NCBI GenBank assembly: GCA_025351985.1
Contig: JANXUW010000472.1
Span: 1 to 8,117, forward strand
Length of the DNA: 8,117 nt
Direction: 5' to 3'
DNA from: Pseudolysobacter sp.
GTDB taxonomy: Bacteria > Pseudomonadota > Gammaproteobacteria > Xanthomonadales > Rhodanobacteraceae
Below, in pieces: positions 1 to 6,189 of this stretch (the first letter of the stretch is position 1; each line of letters starts with the position of its first letter). Position numbers and translations under genes: made by a program. The notes below the pieces were generated by a model, which saw nothing but the letters and a program-made list of their open reading frames with translations, had not been told where the DNA came from and did no database searches.

Positions 1-498
1 CGGCCGGTAACCGCGCACCGACCGTGCCGACACGCGGGCGTTCGCGATCAGCAGGGGCACTCCGCGCCGCGCCAGCGCAGAAAACAGATTGGGCCAGATT
101 TCGGTTTCCATGATCACCGCAAGGCGCGGTTTTACACGCGCCAGGAACCGGCAGATCGAGGCCGGCAGATCGTACGGCAAGTAGACATGAAACACGCGCT
201 CGCCGAACACCTTGCGTACGCGCTCGGAGCCGGTCGGCGTGACCGTGGTGATGACGAAGGTCGAGCCGACATGTCGGCGCATCAGCGCCTCGATCAGCGG
301 CACCGCGGCGTTCACTTCGCCCATCGATACGGCATGAATCCAGATGCTGTCGTGAAAACGCGGGTCCGGAAAAAAACCGAAACGCTCGCGCCAGCGCGCG
401 AGGTATTCGCGGTAACGAAAACCGCGCCAGGCAAGGCGATACACGATCACCGGCGTCAGCAGGTACATCGTCAGCGTATAGAAGAAGCGGGTGAGCAT
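1..498 (-). CDS. waaA: 3-deoxy-D-manno-octulosonic acid (Kdo) transferase, N-terminal part
   Basis: Partial gene. The start is inside the window and the 3' part lies beyond position 1; 166 residues are visible of the roughly 420 usual for the family. WaaA/KdtA transfers Kdo from CMP-Kdo to the lipid A precursor on the cytoplasmic face of the inner membrane. The N-terminus (MLTRFFYTLTMYLLTP) is the single membrane anchor. It is followed by RWRERFGFF, then IHAVSMGE (residues about 54-61), whose Glu61 matches the family's catalytic base. TTVTPTGSERV (about 84-94), VYLPYDLP (about 105-112), METEIWPN (about 130-137) and IANARVSARS (about 151-160) are all hallmark blocks of the GT-B N-terminal domain. 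I chose the ATG at 498 because it aligns with the start of the E. coli protein. An in-frame ATG at 510 would add MLTT. Neither has a clear Shine-Dalgarno sequence. The gene is divergent from the LpxL-type gene, as expected of an LPS locus. Identification is very secure. Confidence 0.96.
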   Translation of the reverse strand, partial: MLTRFFYTLTMYLLTPVIVYRLAWRGFRYREYLARWRERFGFFPDPRFHDSIWIHAVSMGEVNAAVPLIEALMRRHVGSTFVITTVTPTGSERVRKVFGERVFHVYLPYDLPASICRFLARVKPRLAVIMETEIWPNLFSALARRGVPLLIANARVSARSVRGYRP

Positions 499-604
499 GG
501 TTGTGAGCATAGATGGCGCCAGTATAACGGCCATGCGCCCGTGCATCGTCACCGGATTCGCCATGGCCACGCACGAAAGACGCGCGTCCGCATACAATCG
601 CTGC
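499..604. promoter_or_regulatory. Divergent waaA / lpxL promoter region
   Basis: This 106-bp region separates two divergent LPS genes, so it should hold promoters for both. On the plus strand, TTGTGA (501-506) and TATAAC (523-528) are separated by 16 bp, a plausible sigma-70 promoter for the acyltransferase gene with a leader of about 70 nt. On the minus strand, TATACT (526 down to 521) uses the same AT-rich core and could serve waaA with a very short leader. It has no convincing -35 box. A second plus-strand -10-like hexamer, TACAAT, lies at 593-598, only 6 bases before the ATG at 605. It would give a nearly leaderless message, again without a good -35 box. All of this is motif reading by eye; no promoter is proven. 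Confidence 0.4.
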
Positions 605-1555
605 ATGCCTGCCGCCGATTCCACACCGCCCATTTCGATTACGCCCGCACCAGCGTGGCGGGCCGTGCTGCTGTCGCCGCGTTATTGGCCGAGCTGGTTT
701 GCGCTCGGCATGATCTGGCTGATCGCACGCTTGCCGTATCGGATGTTGTTCGGCCTCGGGCGTGCGCTCGGCGTGCTGTTGCCGACGCTGTTGCCGGCGC
801 GCAAACGTGTCGCGCGACGCAATCTGGAAATCTGCTATCCGGAACTGTCTGAAAAAGAACGCACGGAGTTGCTGAAGGCCAACATGCGCGATCTCGGCTT
901 GATGCTGGTCGAGTTCGCGCTCGCAGGGATGGCGTCCGCGCGCGCGATCGCGCGTGTGCCGGTGCAGATCGAAGGCCTCGAACATCTCGAAGCCGCACGT
1001 GTCGCCGGCCGTGGCGTGCTGCTGGTCGGCGCGCATTTTTCGCACCTCGAACTGTGCGCGCGACTGGTGTCGCAGCGCATCCGTATCGCCGGCATGTATC
1101 GTGTGATGGACGATGCCGCGTTTGAGTGGGCGGTGTTGCGCGCGCGCCTGCGTTACGCCGAGGCGATGTTCACCAAGGAACAGATTCGCGCCACGGTGAA
1201 GCATCTCAAATCCGGCGGCACGATCTGGTACGCGCCGGATCAGGACATGCGCGGCAAGGATGCATTGTTCGCACCGTTCTTCGGCGTGCCCGCATCGACC
1301 ATCACCGCCACCCATCATCTCGCGCGATTGTCCGGCGCCGTCGTGATCGCATTTTTTCATCGCCGCCTGCCGGACGGCGGTTATGTGATGCGGCTCGAAG
1401 CGCCGCTGGTCGATTTTCCGAGTAGCGATGTCGCTATCGATACCGCGCGCATCAATGCCGCGATCGAACGCATGGTGCGCGAGGCGCCGGCGCAATATCT
1501 GTGGGTGCACAAGCGTTTCAAGTCGCGTCCCGCGCAGCAACCGCCGCTGTATTGA
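605..1555 (+). CDS. lpxL: Lipid A secondary (late) acyltransferase, LpxL/HtrB family
   Basis: 316 residues, close to E. coli LpxL (306). The family transfers an acyl chain from acyl-ACP onto Kdo-lipid A at the inner membrane, the step after WaaA. The N-terminus has LLSPRYWPSW followed by a hydrophobic anchor (about 31-62). ARRNLEICYPELSEKER (about 70-86) is a family block. The catalytic HX4E motif is His144-Phe-Ser-His-Leu-Glu149. WYAPDQDMRGKDALFAPFFG (about 208-227) is the second conserved block, and the C-terminus YLWVHKRFKSRP closely matches the E. coli ending. An in-frame GTG at 491 overlaps waaA and an ATG at 563 adds 14 residues. I prefer 605 because the distance to the SPRYW block is then closest to the family's. 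None has a strong Shine-Dalgarno. Whether it adds laurate, as LpxL does, or works as a paralogue with another chain length or position cannot be read from the sequence. Confidence 0.92.
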   Translation: MPAADSTPPISITPAPAWRAVLLSPRYWPSWFALGMIWLIARLPYRMLFGLGRALGVLLPTLLPARKRVARRNLEICYPELSEKERTELLKANMRDLGLMLVEFALAGMASARAIARVPVQIEGLEHLEAARVAGRGVLLVGAHFSHLELCARLVSQRIRIAGMYRVMDDAAFEWAVLRARLRYAEAMFTKEQIRATVKHLKSGGTIWYAPDQDMRGKDALFAPFFGVPASTITATHHLARLSGAVVIAFFHRRLPDGGYVMRLEAPLVDFPSSDVAIDTARINAAIERMVREAPAQYLWVHKRFKSRPAQQPPLY

Positions 1556-1729
1556 TACTATCGGCGCGGGCGATGTGGGCCAGGCATACGCTTCGCTACT
1601 GCCGGCTGTCGCGCGACTTGATCGACAATGTCCCGTCGTTTGCCGGTTTGTCGTAATGCTGGTTTCGCAGGATGGAAACACTGGCCTCGTTCCGTCGCGG
1701 CACGATCCGGTCTTACAGGGGAATAACGC
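1556..1729. other. Intergenic gap between lpxL and the DUF2339 gene
   Basis: These 174 bp contain no convincing gene, hairpin terminator with a T-tract, or sigma-70 promoter that I can see by eye. The only clear signal is the ribosome binding site at its right end. Read-through from the acyltransferase gene is therefore possible but not shown. Confidence 0.5.
1717..1722 (+). promoter_or_regulatory. Ribosome binding site of the DUF2339 gene
   Basis: AGGGGA lies 7 bases before the ATG at 1730. It supports that start, and it is stronger than anything in front of waaA or the acyltransferase gene. Confidence 0.7.
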
Positions 1730-4549
1730 ATGAGCTTTTTATTGTTGGTGATCGGCGCGATTTTCGGCGCGATCCTGTGCGGCGGAATATTTCAAAACGA
1801 GGCGTGGGGTGCCGGTCTGGTGTTCGGCGCGATCAGCGGATTGTTCATGGCACGCTGGCGCATTCTCGCCACACGCGTGAGCCAGCTTGAACGTGACCTC
1901 GTTGCGCTGCGCAATGCGCGCATCAGCAAATCAATGGATACCGACAAGGCGCGTATCGATACCGCAGCGCAATCGGTGACGTTGCGCGACGAGCCGGCAG
2001 CCGGCCTCGATTTTCCATCGGCAATTCCGTCGGCCAATACGACCGCGCCGATCCCGGCGCGGGTTTATATCCCGCAAGCGCAAACCACAACACAAGCCGA
2101 TCGCCCCGCGGCCGCAACGTCCGAGTTCGATGCACCTGCTGCCGCATCAATGCCGTCGCAAAATCCCGACCACGTTACGACGCCAGCCATACCACGCTCG
2201 GTCGTGCGTCGCGAACCGGATTCCATCGAGCGCGGCATCACCGCCATCAAACGCTGGTTTACCGAAGGCAATGTGCCGGTCAAGATCGGCATGCTGGTAC
2301 TGTTCGCCGGCGTCGCCGCGTTGATCAAATACGCCGCCGACCAAGGCTGGCTGAGTCTGCCGATCGAATTGCGCCTCGCCGCCATTGCCGCGGTGACGCT
2401 GGCCGGGCTGGTGTTTGCGTGGCGCAAGCGCGAACAGAATCGTTCGTTCGCGCTGAGCTTGCAGGGCGGCTGCATCGGCATCCTGATGATGCTGGTGTTC
2501 AGTGCCTTCCGCGTCTATCACCTGATTCCGGGCGGCGCGGCGTTTGCACTATTGCTGATCCTCGTCGCCGGCATCGGTGTACTCGCCGTGTTGCAGGATG
2601 CGATCGCGCTGGCGGTGCTCGGCATCATCGGCGGATTTCTGTCGCCGATTCTGGTGTCGACCGGCGGTGGCAGTCATGTCGCGCTGTTCTCGTATTACGC
2701 GTTGTTGAACGCGGCGATTCTCGGCATCGCGTGGCGCAAGCCGTGGCGCGTGCTGAACCTGATCGGCTTTGCGTTCACCTTCGGCATCGGCAGCGCGTGG
2801 GGCGTGCTGAGTTACCGGCCGGAACACCTCGCGAGCACCACGCCGTTCCTGATTCTGTTCTGGCTGTTCTATCTCGCGATCCCGGTGTTGTATGCGCGGC
2901 GCCAGGCGCCGGATCGTCGCGATTTCATCGACTCCACCTTGGTGTTCGGCACACCGCTGATCGCGTTCCCGTTGCTCGCCGGATTGCTGCACGGCGATCG
3001 CCTGACACTCGCTTTCAGCGCGGTGATCGCGGCGGCGGTTTACACGACGCTGGCGTGGCTGTTGCTGCGCCGTTTCTCGCTCAAGCTACTCGGCGAATCG
3101 CACGCCTTGCTCGCGCTGGGTTTCGCCACACTCGCGGTGCCGCTGGCGCTGTCGGCACGCACCACCGCATGTGCATGGGCGCTCGAAGGTGCGGCGCTGG
3201 TCTGGCTCGGATTGCGTCAACAACGTCGCCTGCCGCGCTGGATCGGTTACGGGTTGCAGCTCGCCGCGGCGTGCTCGCTCGCGCTGCATTTCGATCCAGA
3301 GCATGTGCCGGTGCGCGAGACGCAGGTGATCTTCAACGGCACGTTTTTTTGCGCGCTGCTGATCAGTCTCGCCGGTTTTGCCAGCGCGCGATTGTTGAGC
3401 CTGCGCGACAGCAAGGCGCCGCTCAGTCACGCGATGTTCTGGTGGGCGCTGGGCTGGTGGTATCTGCTCGGCGGCAACGAGATCCACACTTTCGCTGCGG
3501 AGAATCTGAAAACACTCTGGGCGTTCGGCTTTGTCTCGATCAGCGGTTGGATCGGCGCGGAGTTGCTGCGACGCCTGCGCTGGCAGGATTGTGCGCTGCC
3601 GGCGGCAATCATTTTCCCGCTGGCGTTGCCGATGATCGGCATCATCGCGTTCGAGCAGCACGGCCCGCTCGAAGGTTATGCGATCCCGGTCTGGGCGATC
3701 TGGCTGCTGGCCGCGCTGCGCTGCCTGCATTGTCTGCAGCCGGCGCTCAGCAAGGGCATGAGCGTGCTGCAATTCATTTTCCTGTGGACATTGGTTTTGC
3801 TGTTCGGCGCCGAGTTCGGCCATCTCGCCGAGGTGCATTTTTCGCTCGCGCCGATTTGGGTCGTGCTGGCCGGATTGCTGCCGTTCGCGACATTGTTCTG
3901 GCTGACTCTGGAACGCAAATCGCTCGTGCACTATCCGCTGCCGGCACTGGCCGATTCGTTGCGCACGGCGTTGCTTGCCACGCTCGGAATCGTGCTGGGT
4001 TTGTTCCTGCTGCTCGGCCTGTTCGTCGAGGGCCACGCCACGCCGTTGCCGTATGTGCCACTGCTGAATCCGCTGGAACTCGCGCAGTGTCTGGTCGCAT
4101 TGTTGATGTTGCGCTGGTATCGCAGTAGCGATCACAACAACGCAAGCGCGATCTCGCAGGAAGCGGGCCTGCGTGTGTTTGCCCTGTTCGGTTTTGCGCT
4201 GTTGACGTCGATCACGCTGCGCAGCGTGCATTTTCTCGCCGACGTGCCGTGGAACGAAACCATGTTCGACTCCACCGTCACCCAGGCGAGCCTGTCGCTG
4301 GTCTGGAGCGTGGTCGGCATCGCGGCGATGCTGTTCGGCGCGAAGCGCAAGATCCGTGGCGTGTGGATCGGCGGCGCGGCCTTGATGGGCGTGGTACTGG
4401 CCAAGCTGATCCTGGTCGACCGGCATCATCTCGGCGACTTGCCGGGCATTGTGTCGTTCCTTGCGGTCGGCGTCTTGCTGCTCGTGGTCGGCTATTTTGC
4501 GCCGGTGCCACCGCGCCAATTGACAGCAGCAAACGGAGACGGCGAATGA
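1730..4549 (+). CDS. Large polytopic membrane protein, DUF2339 family
   Basis: 939 residues, function unknown. Two N-terminal membrane segments (about 3-20 and 26-42) are followed by a short heptad-like stretch (RVSQLERDLVALRNARI, about 49-65). A soluble Ala/Pro/Thr-rich linker (about 85-160) leads to the core, which begins at WFTEGNVPVKIGMLVLFAG (about 176-194). From there to about 922 the chain is a near-continuous series of hydrophobic helices, roughly 26 in all by eye. Family-like blocks include LGIIGGFLSPILVSTGGG (about 297-314), WALEGAALVWLGLRQQRR (about 483-500) and the C-terminal LVDRHHLGDLPG...GYFAPVPP (about 895-928). Charged residues inside hydrophobic stretches (Glu486, Asp289) and the RSVHFLADVPWN block (about 831-842) suggest a transport or catalytic role rather than a passive scaffold, but this is inference. 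Its stop codon overlaps the start of the DUF3999 gene, its usual companion. The family was assigned from memory of its motifs. Confidence 0.87.
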   Translation: MSFLLLVIGAIFGAILCGGIFQNEAWGAGLVFGAISGLFMARWRILATRVSQLERDLVALRNARISKSMDTDKARIDTAAQSVTLRDEPAAGLDFPSAIPSANTTAPIPARVYIPQAQTTTQADRPAAATSEFDAPAAASMPSQNPDHVTTPAIPRSVVRREPDSIERGITAIKRWFTEGNVPVKIGMLVLFAGVAALIKYAADQGWLSLPIELRLAAIAAVTLAGLVFAWRKREQNRSFALSLQGGCIGILMMLVFSAFRVYHLIPGGAAFALLLILVAGIGVLAVLQDAIALAVLGIIGGFLSPILVSTGGGSHVALFSYYALLNAAILGIAWRKPWRVLNLIGFAFTFGIGSAWGVLSYRPEHLASTTPFLILFWLFYLAIPVLYARRQAPDRRDFIDSTLVFGTPLIAFPLLAGLLHGDRLTLAFSAVIAAAVYTTLAWLLLRRFSLKLLGESHALLALGFATLAVPLALSARTTACAWALEGAALVWLGLRQQRRLPRWIGYGLQLAAACSLALHFDPEHVPVRETQVIFNGTFFCALLISLAGFASARLLSLRDSKAPLSHAMFWWALGWWYLLGGNEIHTFAAENLKTLWAFGFVSISGWIGAELLRRLRWQDCALPAAIIFPLALPMIGIIAFEQHGPLEGYAIPVWAIWLLAALRCLHCLQPALSKGMSVLQFIFLWTLVLLFGAEFGHLAEVHFSLAPIWVVLAGLLPFATLFWLTLERKSLVHYPLPALADSLRTALLATLGIVLGLFLLLGLFVEGHATPLPYVPLLNPLELAQCLVALLMLRWYRSSDHNNASAISQEAGLRVFALFGFALLTSITLRSVHFLADVPWNETMFDSTVTQASLSLVWSVVGIAAMLFGAKRKIRGVWIGGAALMGVVLAKLILVDRHHLGDLPGIVSFLAVGVLLLVVGYFAPVPPRQLTAANGDGE
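4535..4539 (+). promoter_or_regulatory. Ribosome binding site deciding the DUF3999 start
   Basis: GGAGA lies 6 bases before the ATG at 4546, inside the end of the DUF2339 gene. It fixes the start there, directly before a signal peptide. The same frame stays open back to 4249, but that upstream part is an Arg/Gly-rich shadow of the DUF2339 gene. Confidence 0.75.
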
Positions 4550-5994
4550 AGTCTGTTGTGCTGAATCGCACGATGCTGGCGGGTGTCGTGTTCGCCCTGT
4601 TCTGTGGCGATGTCATGGCGGCGAAGTCCGGCGATTTCGCGTATGCGTGGCCGCTCGCGACCGGCGCGGAAAGCAGCGCGTACCAGATCGAAATCACACC
4701 GGAAGTGTATGCGGCGCTGTTCGATCCGGAGTTGCGCGATCTCGAAGTTTTCAACGCCGCCGACGAAGCCGTACCGCTGCAGGCGGTGGCGTTTGACACT
4801 CAGGTTTTGTATCACGAAGAGCGCGTCAACCTGCCGAGTTTCGCGCTGCCGCGCAACGCCGATGACCCGGCCAACGACGATCTGCATATCCAGATCGAAC
4901 GCGACGCGGCCGGGCGTTTGCGCAAGCTCGATACGCAAACCGGCAATGCCCACGCTGCCAGCACGCACACCGATTATCTGCTCGATGCCAGCGCGATCGA
5001 TGCGCCGATCGAAAGCCTGTGGTTGCAGGATACGAACACTGCGAGCGCGTTGAACGCGCAGTTCGCGGTCGATGCGAGCGATGACTTGCAGCATTGGCGC
5101 ACGCTCGTCGACGCGGCCGGCGTGATGGATTTGCGCCAGAACGACGCCACGCTCGTGCGCCGCCAGATCGTGTTGCAGCAAGCGCACGCAAAATATCTGC
5201 GGTTGCGTCGACTCGACAGCGGCAGCACGCCAGGCGCAGGTTTCAGCGTGGAGGCGCGACTGCTGTCGCGTACCAGCGTGCAACGTCCCGGTCGCCAGTG
5301 GATCGACGTTCCGCTGAGCGCACAAAACGCGCCAGCCACGAACGCGCCAGCATCCACCGCACAGAATCAGCATCCGCCCGGATATCAATACCTGTTGCCC
5401 GGCGCGTTGAATGTGGAAGCGCTGCGCGTGACGCTGGCGAGCGATAATTCCATCGCCGAAATGTCCGCGCTGAGCCGGCTCGGCGGCGGCGCTGGCACGC
5501 AAGGCTGGAGCCAACGCGCACACTTCACCGCGTTCCGTTTGCGCCAAGATGGTGCCTTGCTCAGCAACGACGAAATCGCGATTGGCAACGGTCTGCGCTC
5601 ACGCGAATGGCGCATCGAACCGGCGCAGGCGCTGAGCGTACCGGCCTCGCTCAGTGTCGCGTATCGCCCGGATCGTTTTGTATTTCTCGCGCAGGCGCCG
5701 GGGCCATATCGGCTGGTCGCCGGTCAACGCAGCGAACGCCGTGGCGATGCACCGGTCAACGCCGCGCTCATGCAATTGCGCGCGCATCTCGGTCACGATT
5801 GGCAACCGCCGCTGGTCACGCTCGGTGCGCGTGAAACCTTGCGTGGCGCGGCGGCTACCGCAGCGGCGCTGCCGACACCGGAACCCTATCCGTGGAAATC
5901 CTGGCTGCTGTGGGCGTTGCTGGTCGGCGGCGCCGCGGCAGTGGGATTCATGGCACTGCAGTTGCTCAAGGATGCGCGGTTGCCGAAACCGTAG
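4546..5994 (+). CDS. Periplasmic, C-terminally membrane-anchored protein, DUF3999 family
   Basis: 482 residues, function unknown. A signal peptide (MKSVVLNRTMLAGVVFALFCGDVMA) with likely cleavage after Ala25 leads into a long periplasmic part. A single hydrophobic helix follows near the C-terminus (about 452-473), ending in the basic tail KDARLPKP, so the tail should be cytoplasmic. The periplasmic part looks mostly beta-strand. Residues about 157-240 (SLWLQDTN...DLQHWRTLV...KYLRLRRLDSG) resemble the strand and Trp/Arg pattern of discoidin-like jelly-roll folds. Residues about 287-395 (EALRVTLA...WSQRAHFTAFRL...REWRIEP) may be a second, similar lobe. A Pro/Ala/Asn/Gln-rich linker (about 258-280) separates them. 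That fold reading is inference. The ATG overlaps the DUF2339 stop (ATGA, 4546-4549), which implies translational coupling, and the topology suggests a complex with the membrane partner. The family assignment rests on this pairing and on the LLWALLVGG...ALQLLKDARLP ending. Confidence 0.85.
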   Translation: MKSVVLNRTMLAGVVFALFCGDVMAAKSGDFAYAWPLATGAESSAYQIEITPEVYAALFDPELRDLEVFNAADEAVPLQAVAFDTQVLYHEERVNLPSFALPRNADDPANDDLHIQIERDAAGRLRKLDTQTGNAHAASTHTDYLLDASAIDAPIESLWLQDTNTASALNAQFAVDASDDLQHWRTLVDAAGVMDLRQNDATLVRRQIVLQQAHAKYLRLRRLDSGSTPGAGFSVEARLLSRTSVQRPGRQWIDVPLSAQNAPATNAPASTAQNQHPPGYQYLLPGALNVEALRVTLASDNSIAEMSALSRLGGGAGTQGWSQRAHFTAFRLRQDGALLSNDEIAIGNGLRSREWRIEPAQALSVPASLSVAYRPDRFVFLAQAPGPYRLVAGQRSERRGDAPVNAALMQLRAHLGHDWQPPLVTLGARETLRGAAATAAALPTPEPYPWKSWLLWALLVGGAAAVGFMALQLLKDARLPKP

Positions 5995-6031
5995 CGCAGC
6001 GAAATTCGCGGGAACAGCGAACTGGAAAAGC

Positions 6032-6145
6032 AAAAAAATGCGTCATTCCAGCGAAGGCTGGAATCCATTTTGATGTTGCTCTATAGAACCTGCTTCGCAG
6101 CACAAAGCAAAATCAAAATGGATTCCAGCCTTCGCTGGAATGACG
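6032..6145 (-). terminator. Candidate intrinsic terminator for the minus-strand glycosyltransferase operon
   Basis: Read on the minus strand, the long stem (6145 to 6041) is followed by CATTTTTTT (6040 to 6032), giving a seven-U tract directly after a very stable hairpin, about 45 bases past the glycosyltransferase stop codon. On the plus strand the hairpin is followed by AAAAATGGG with no U-tract. It would therefore be a weak intrinsic terminator for the DUF3999 gene, though the stem could still protect that message's 3' end. Confidence 0.6.
6041..6145. repeat. 105-bp inverted pair of REP/MITE-like palindromic units
   Basis: Two arms, 6041-6074 and 6112-6145, are perfect reverse complements over 34 of 34 bases. 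After one mismatch, TTGCT (6076-6080) and AGCAA (6106-6110) extend the pairing. The loop (6081-6105) contains a mini-hairpin CTGC-TTC-GCAG (6090-6100). Each arm is itself a hairpin: ATTCCAGC (6045-6052), loop GAAG, GCTGGAAT (6057-6064), and the mirror in the right arm. The core resembles the dispersed ATTCC...GGAAT palindromes common in proteobacteria, of which neisserial dRS3 is one known example. It resembles a BIME-type or MITE-type insertion at a gene junction. Only this pair occurs in the window, so dispersal in the genome is expected from the class and is not shown here. Confidence 0.88.
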
Positions 6146-6189
6146 AAAAATGGGAATCGACGCGAAACTGCGATCCGTGTTCGCACTCG

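Larger units (their letters stand above)
5995..6189. other. Convergent intergenic junction
   Basis: This 195-bp junction separates the 3' ends of the DUF3999 gene (plus) and the glycosyltransferase gene (minus). Most of it is the 105-bp inverted repeat at 6041-6145. The short ORFs across it (peptides such as VIPAKAGIH or MDSSLRWND) are the usual spurious translations of this repeat class and are not genes. Confidence 0.8.

Noticed and set aside
491..604. N-terminal extension of the acyltransferase from the GTG at 491
   Set aside because: It would overlap the waaA start and promoter region, and the extra 38 residues look unlike the family. The ATG at 605 gives a family-like N-terminus.
940..955. 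GCGATCGC-type palindromes (also near 2600 and 7466) as a dispersed signal
   Set aside because: Only a few occur, all inside coding sequence, about what codon use in GC-rich genes rich in GATCG would give.
2419..4128. Long open frame on the plus strand (569 codons)
   Set aside because: It is out of frame within the DUF2339 gene, and the Arg/Ala-rich composition with no motifs marks it as a shadow.
3086..4519. Long open frame on the minus strand (477 codons)
   Set aside because: It is antisense to the DUF2339 gene. The product is Gln/Arg/His-rich with no domain signs, as expected of a shadow frame in GC-rich DNA.
4249..4545. Upstream extension of the DUF3999 reading frame
   Set aside because: It is a shadow of the DUF2339 gene. 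The signal peptide and GGAGA site place the start at 4546.
4492..5547. Minus-strand open frame (351 codons)
   Set aside because: It is antisense to the DUF3999 gene, which has a signal peptide, ribosome binding site and coupled start.
6041..6145. CRISPR or direct-repeat array
   Set aside because: There are only two units, in inverted orientation, each palindromic, with no regular spacers.
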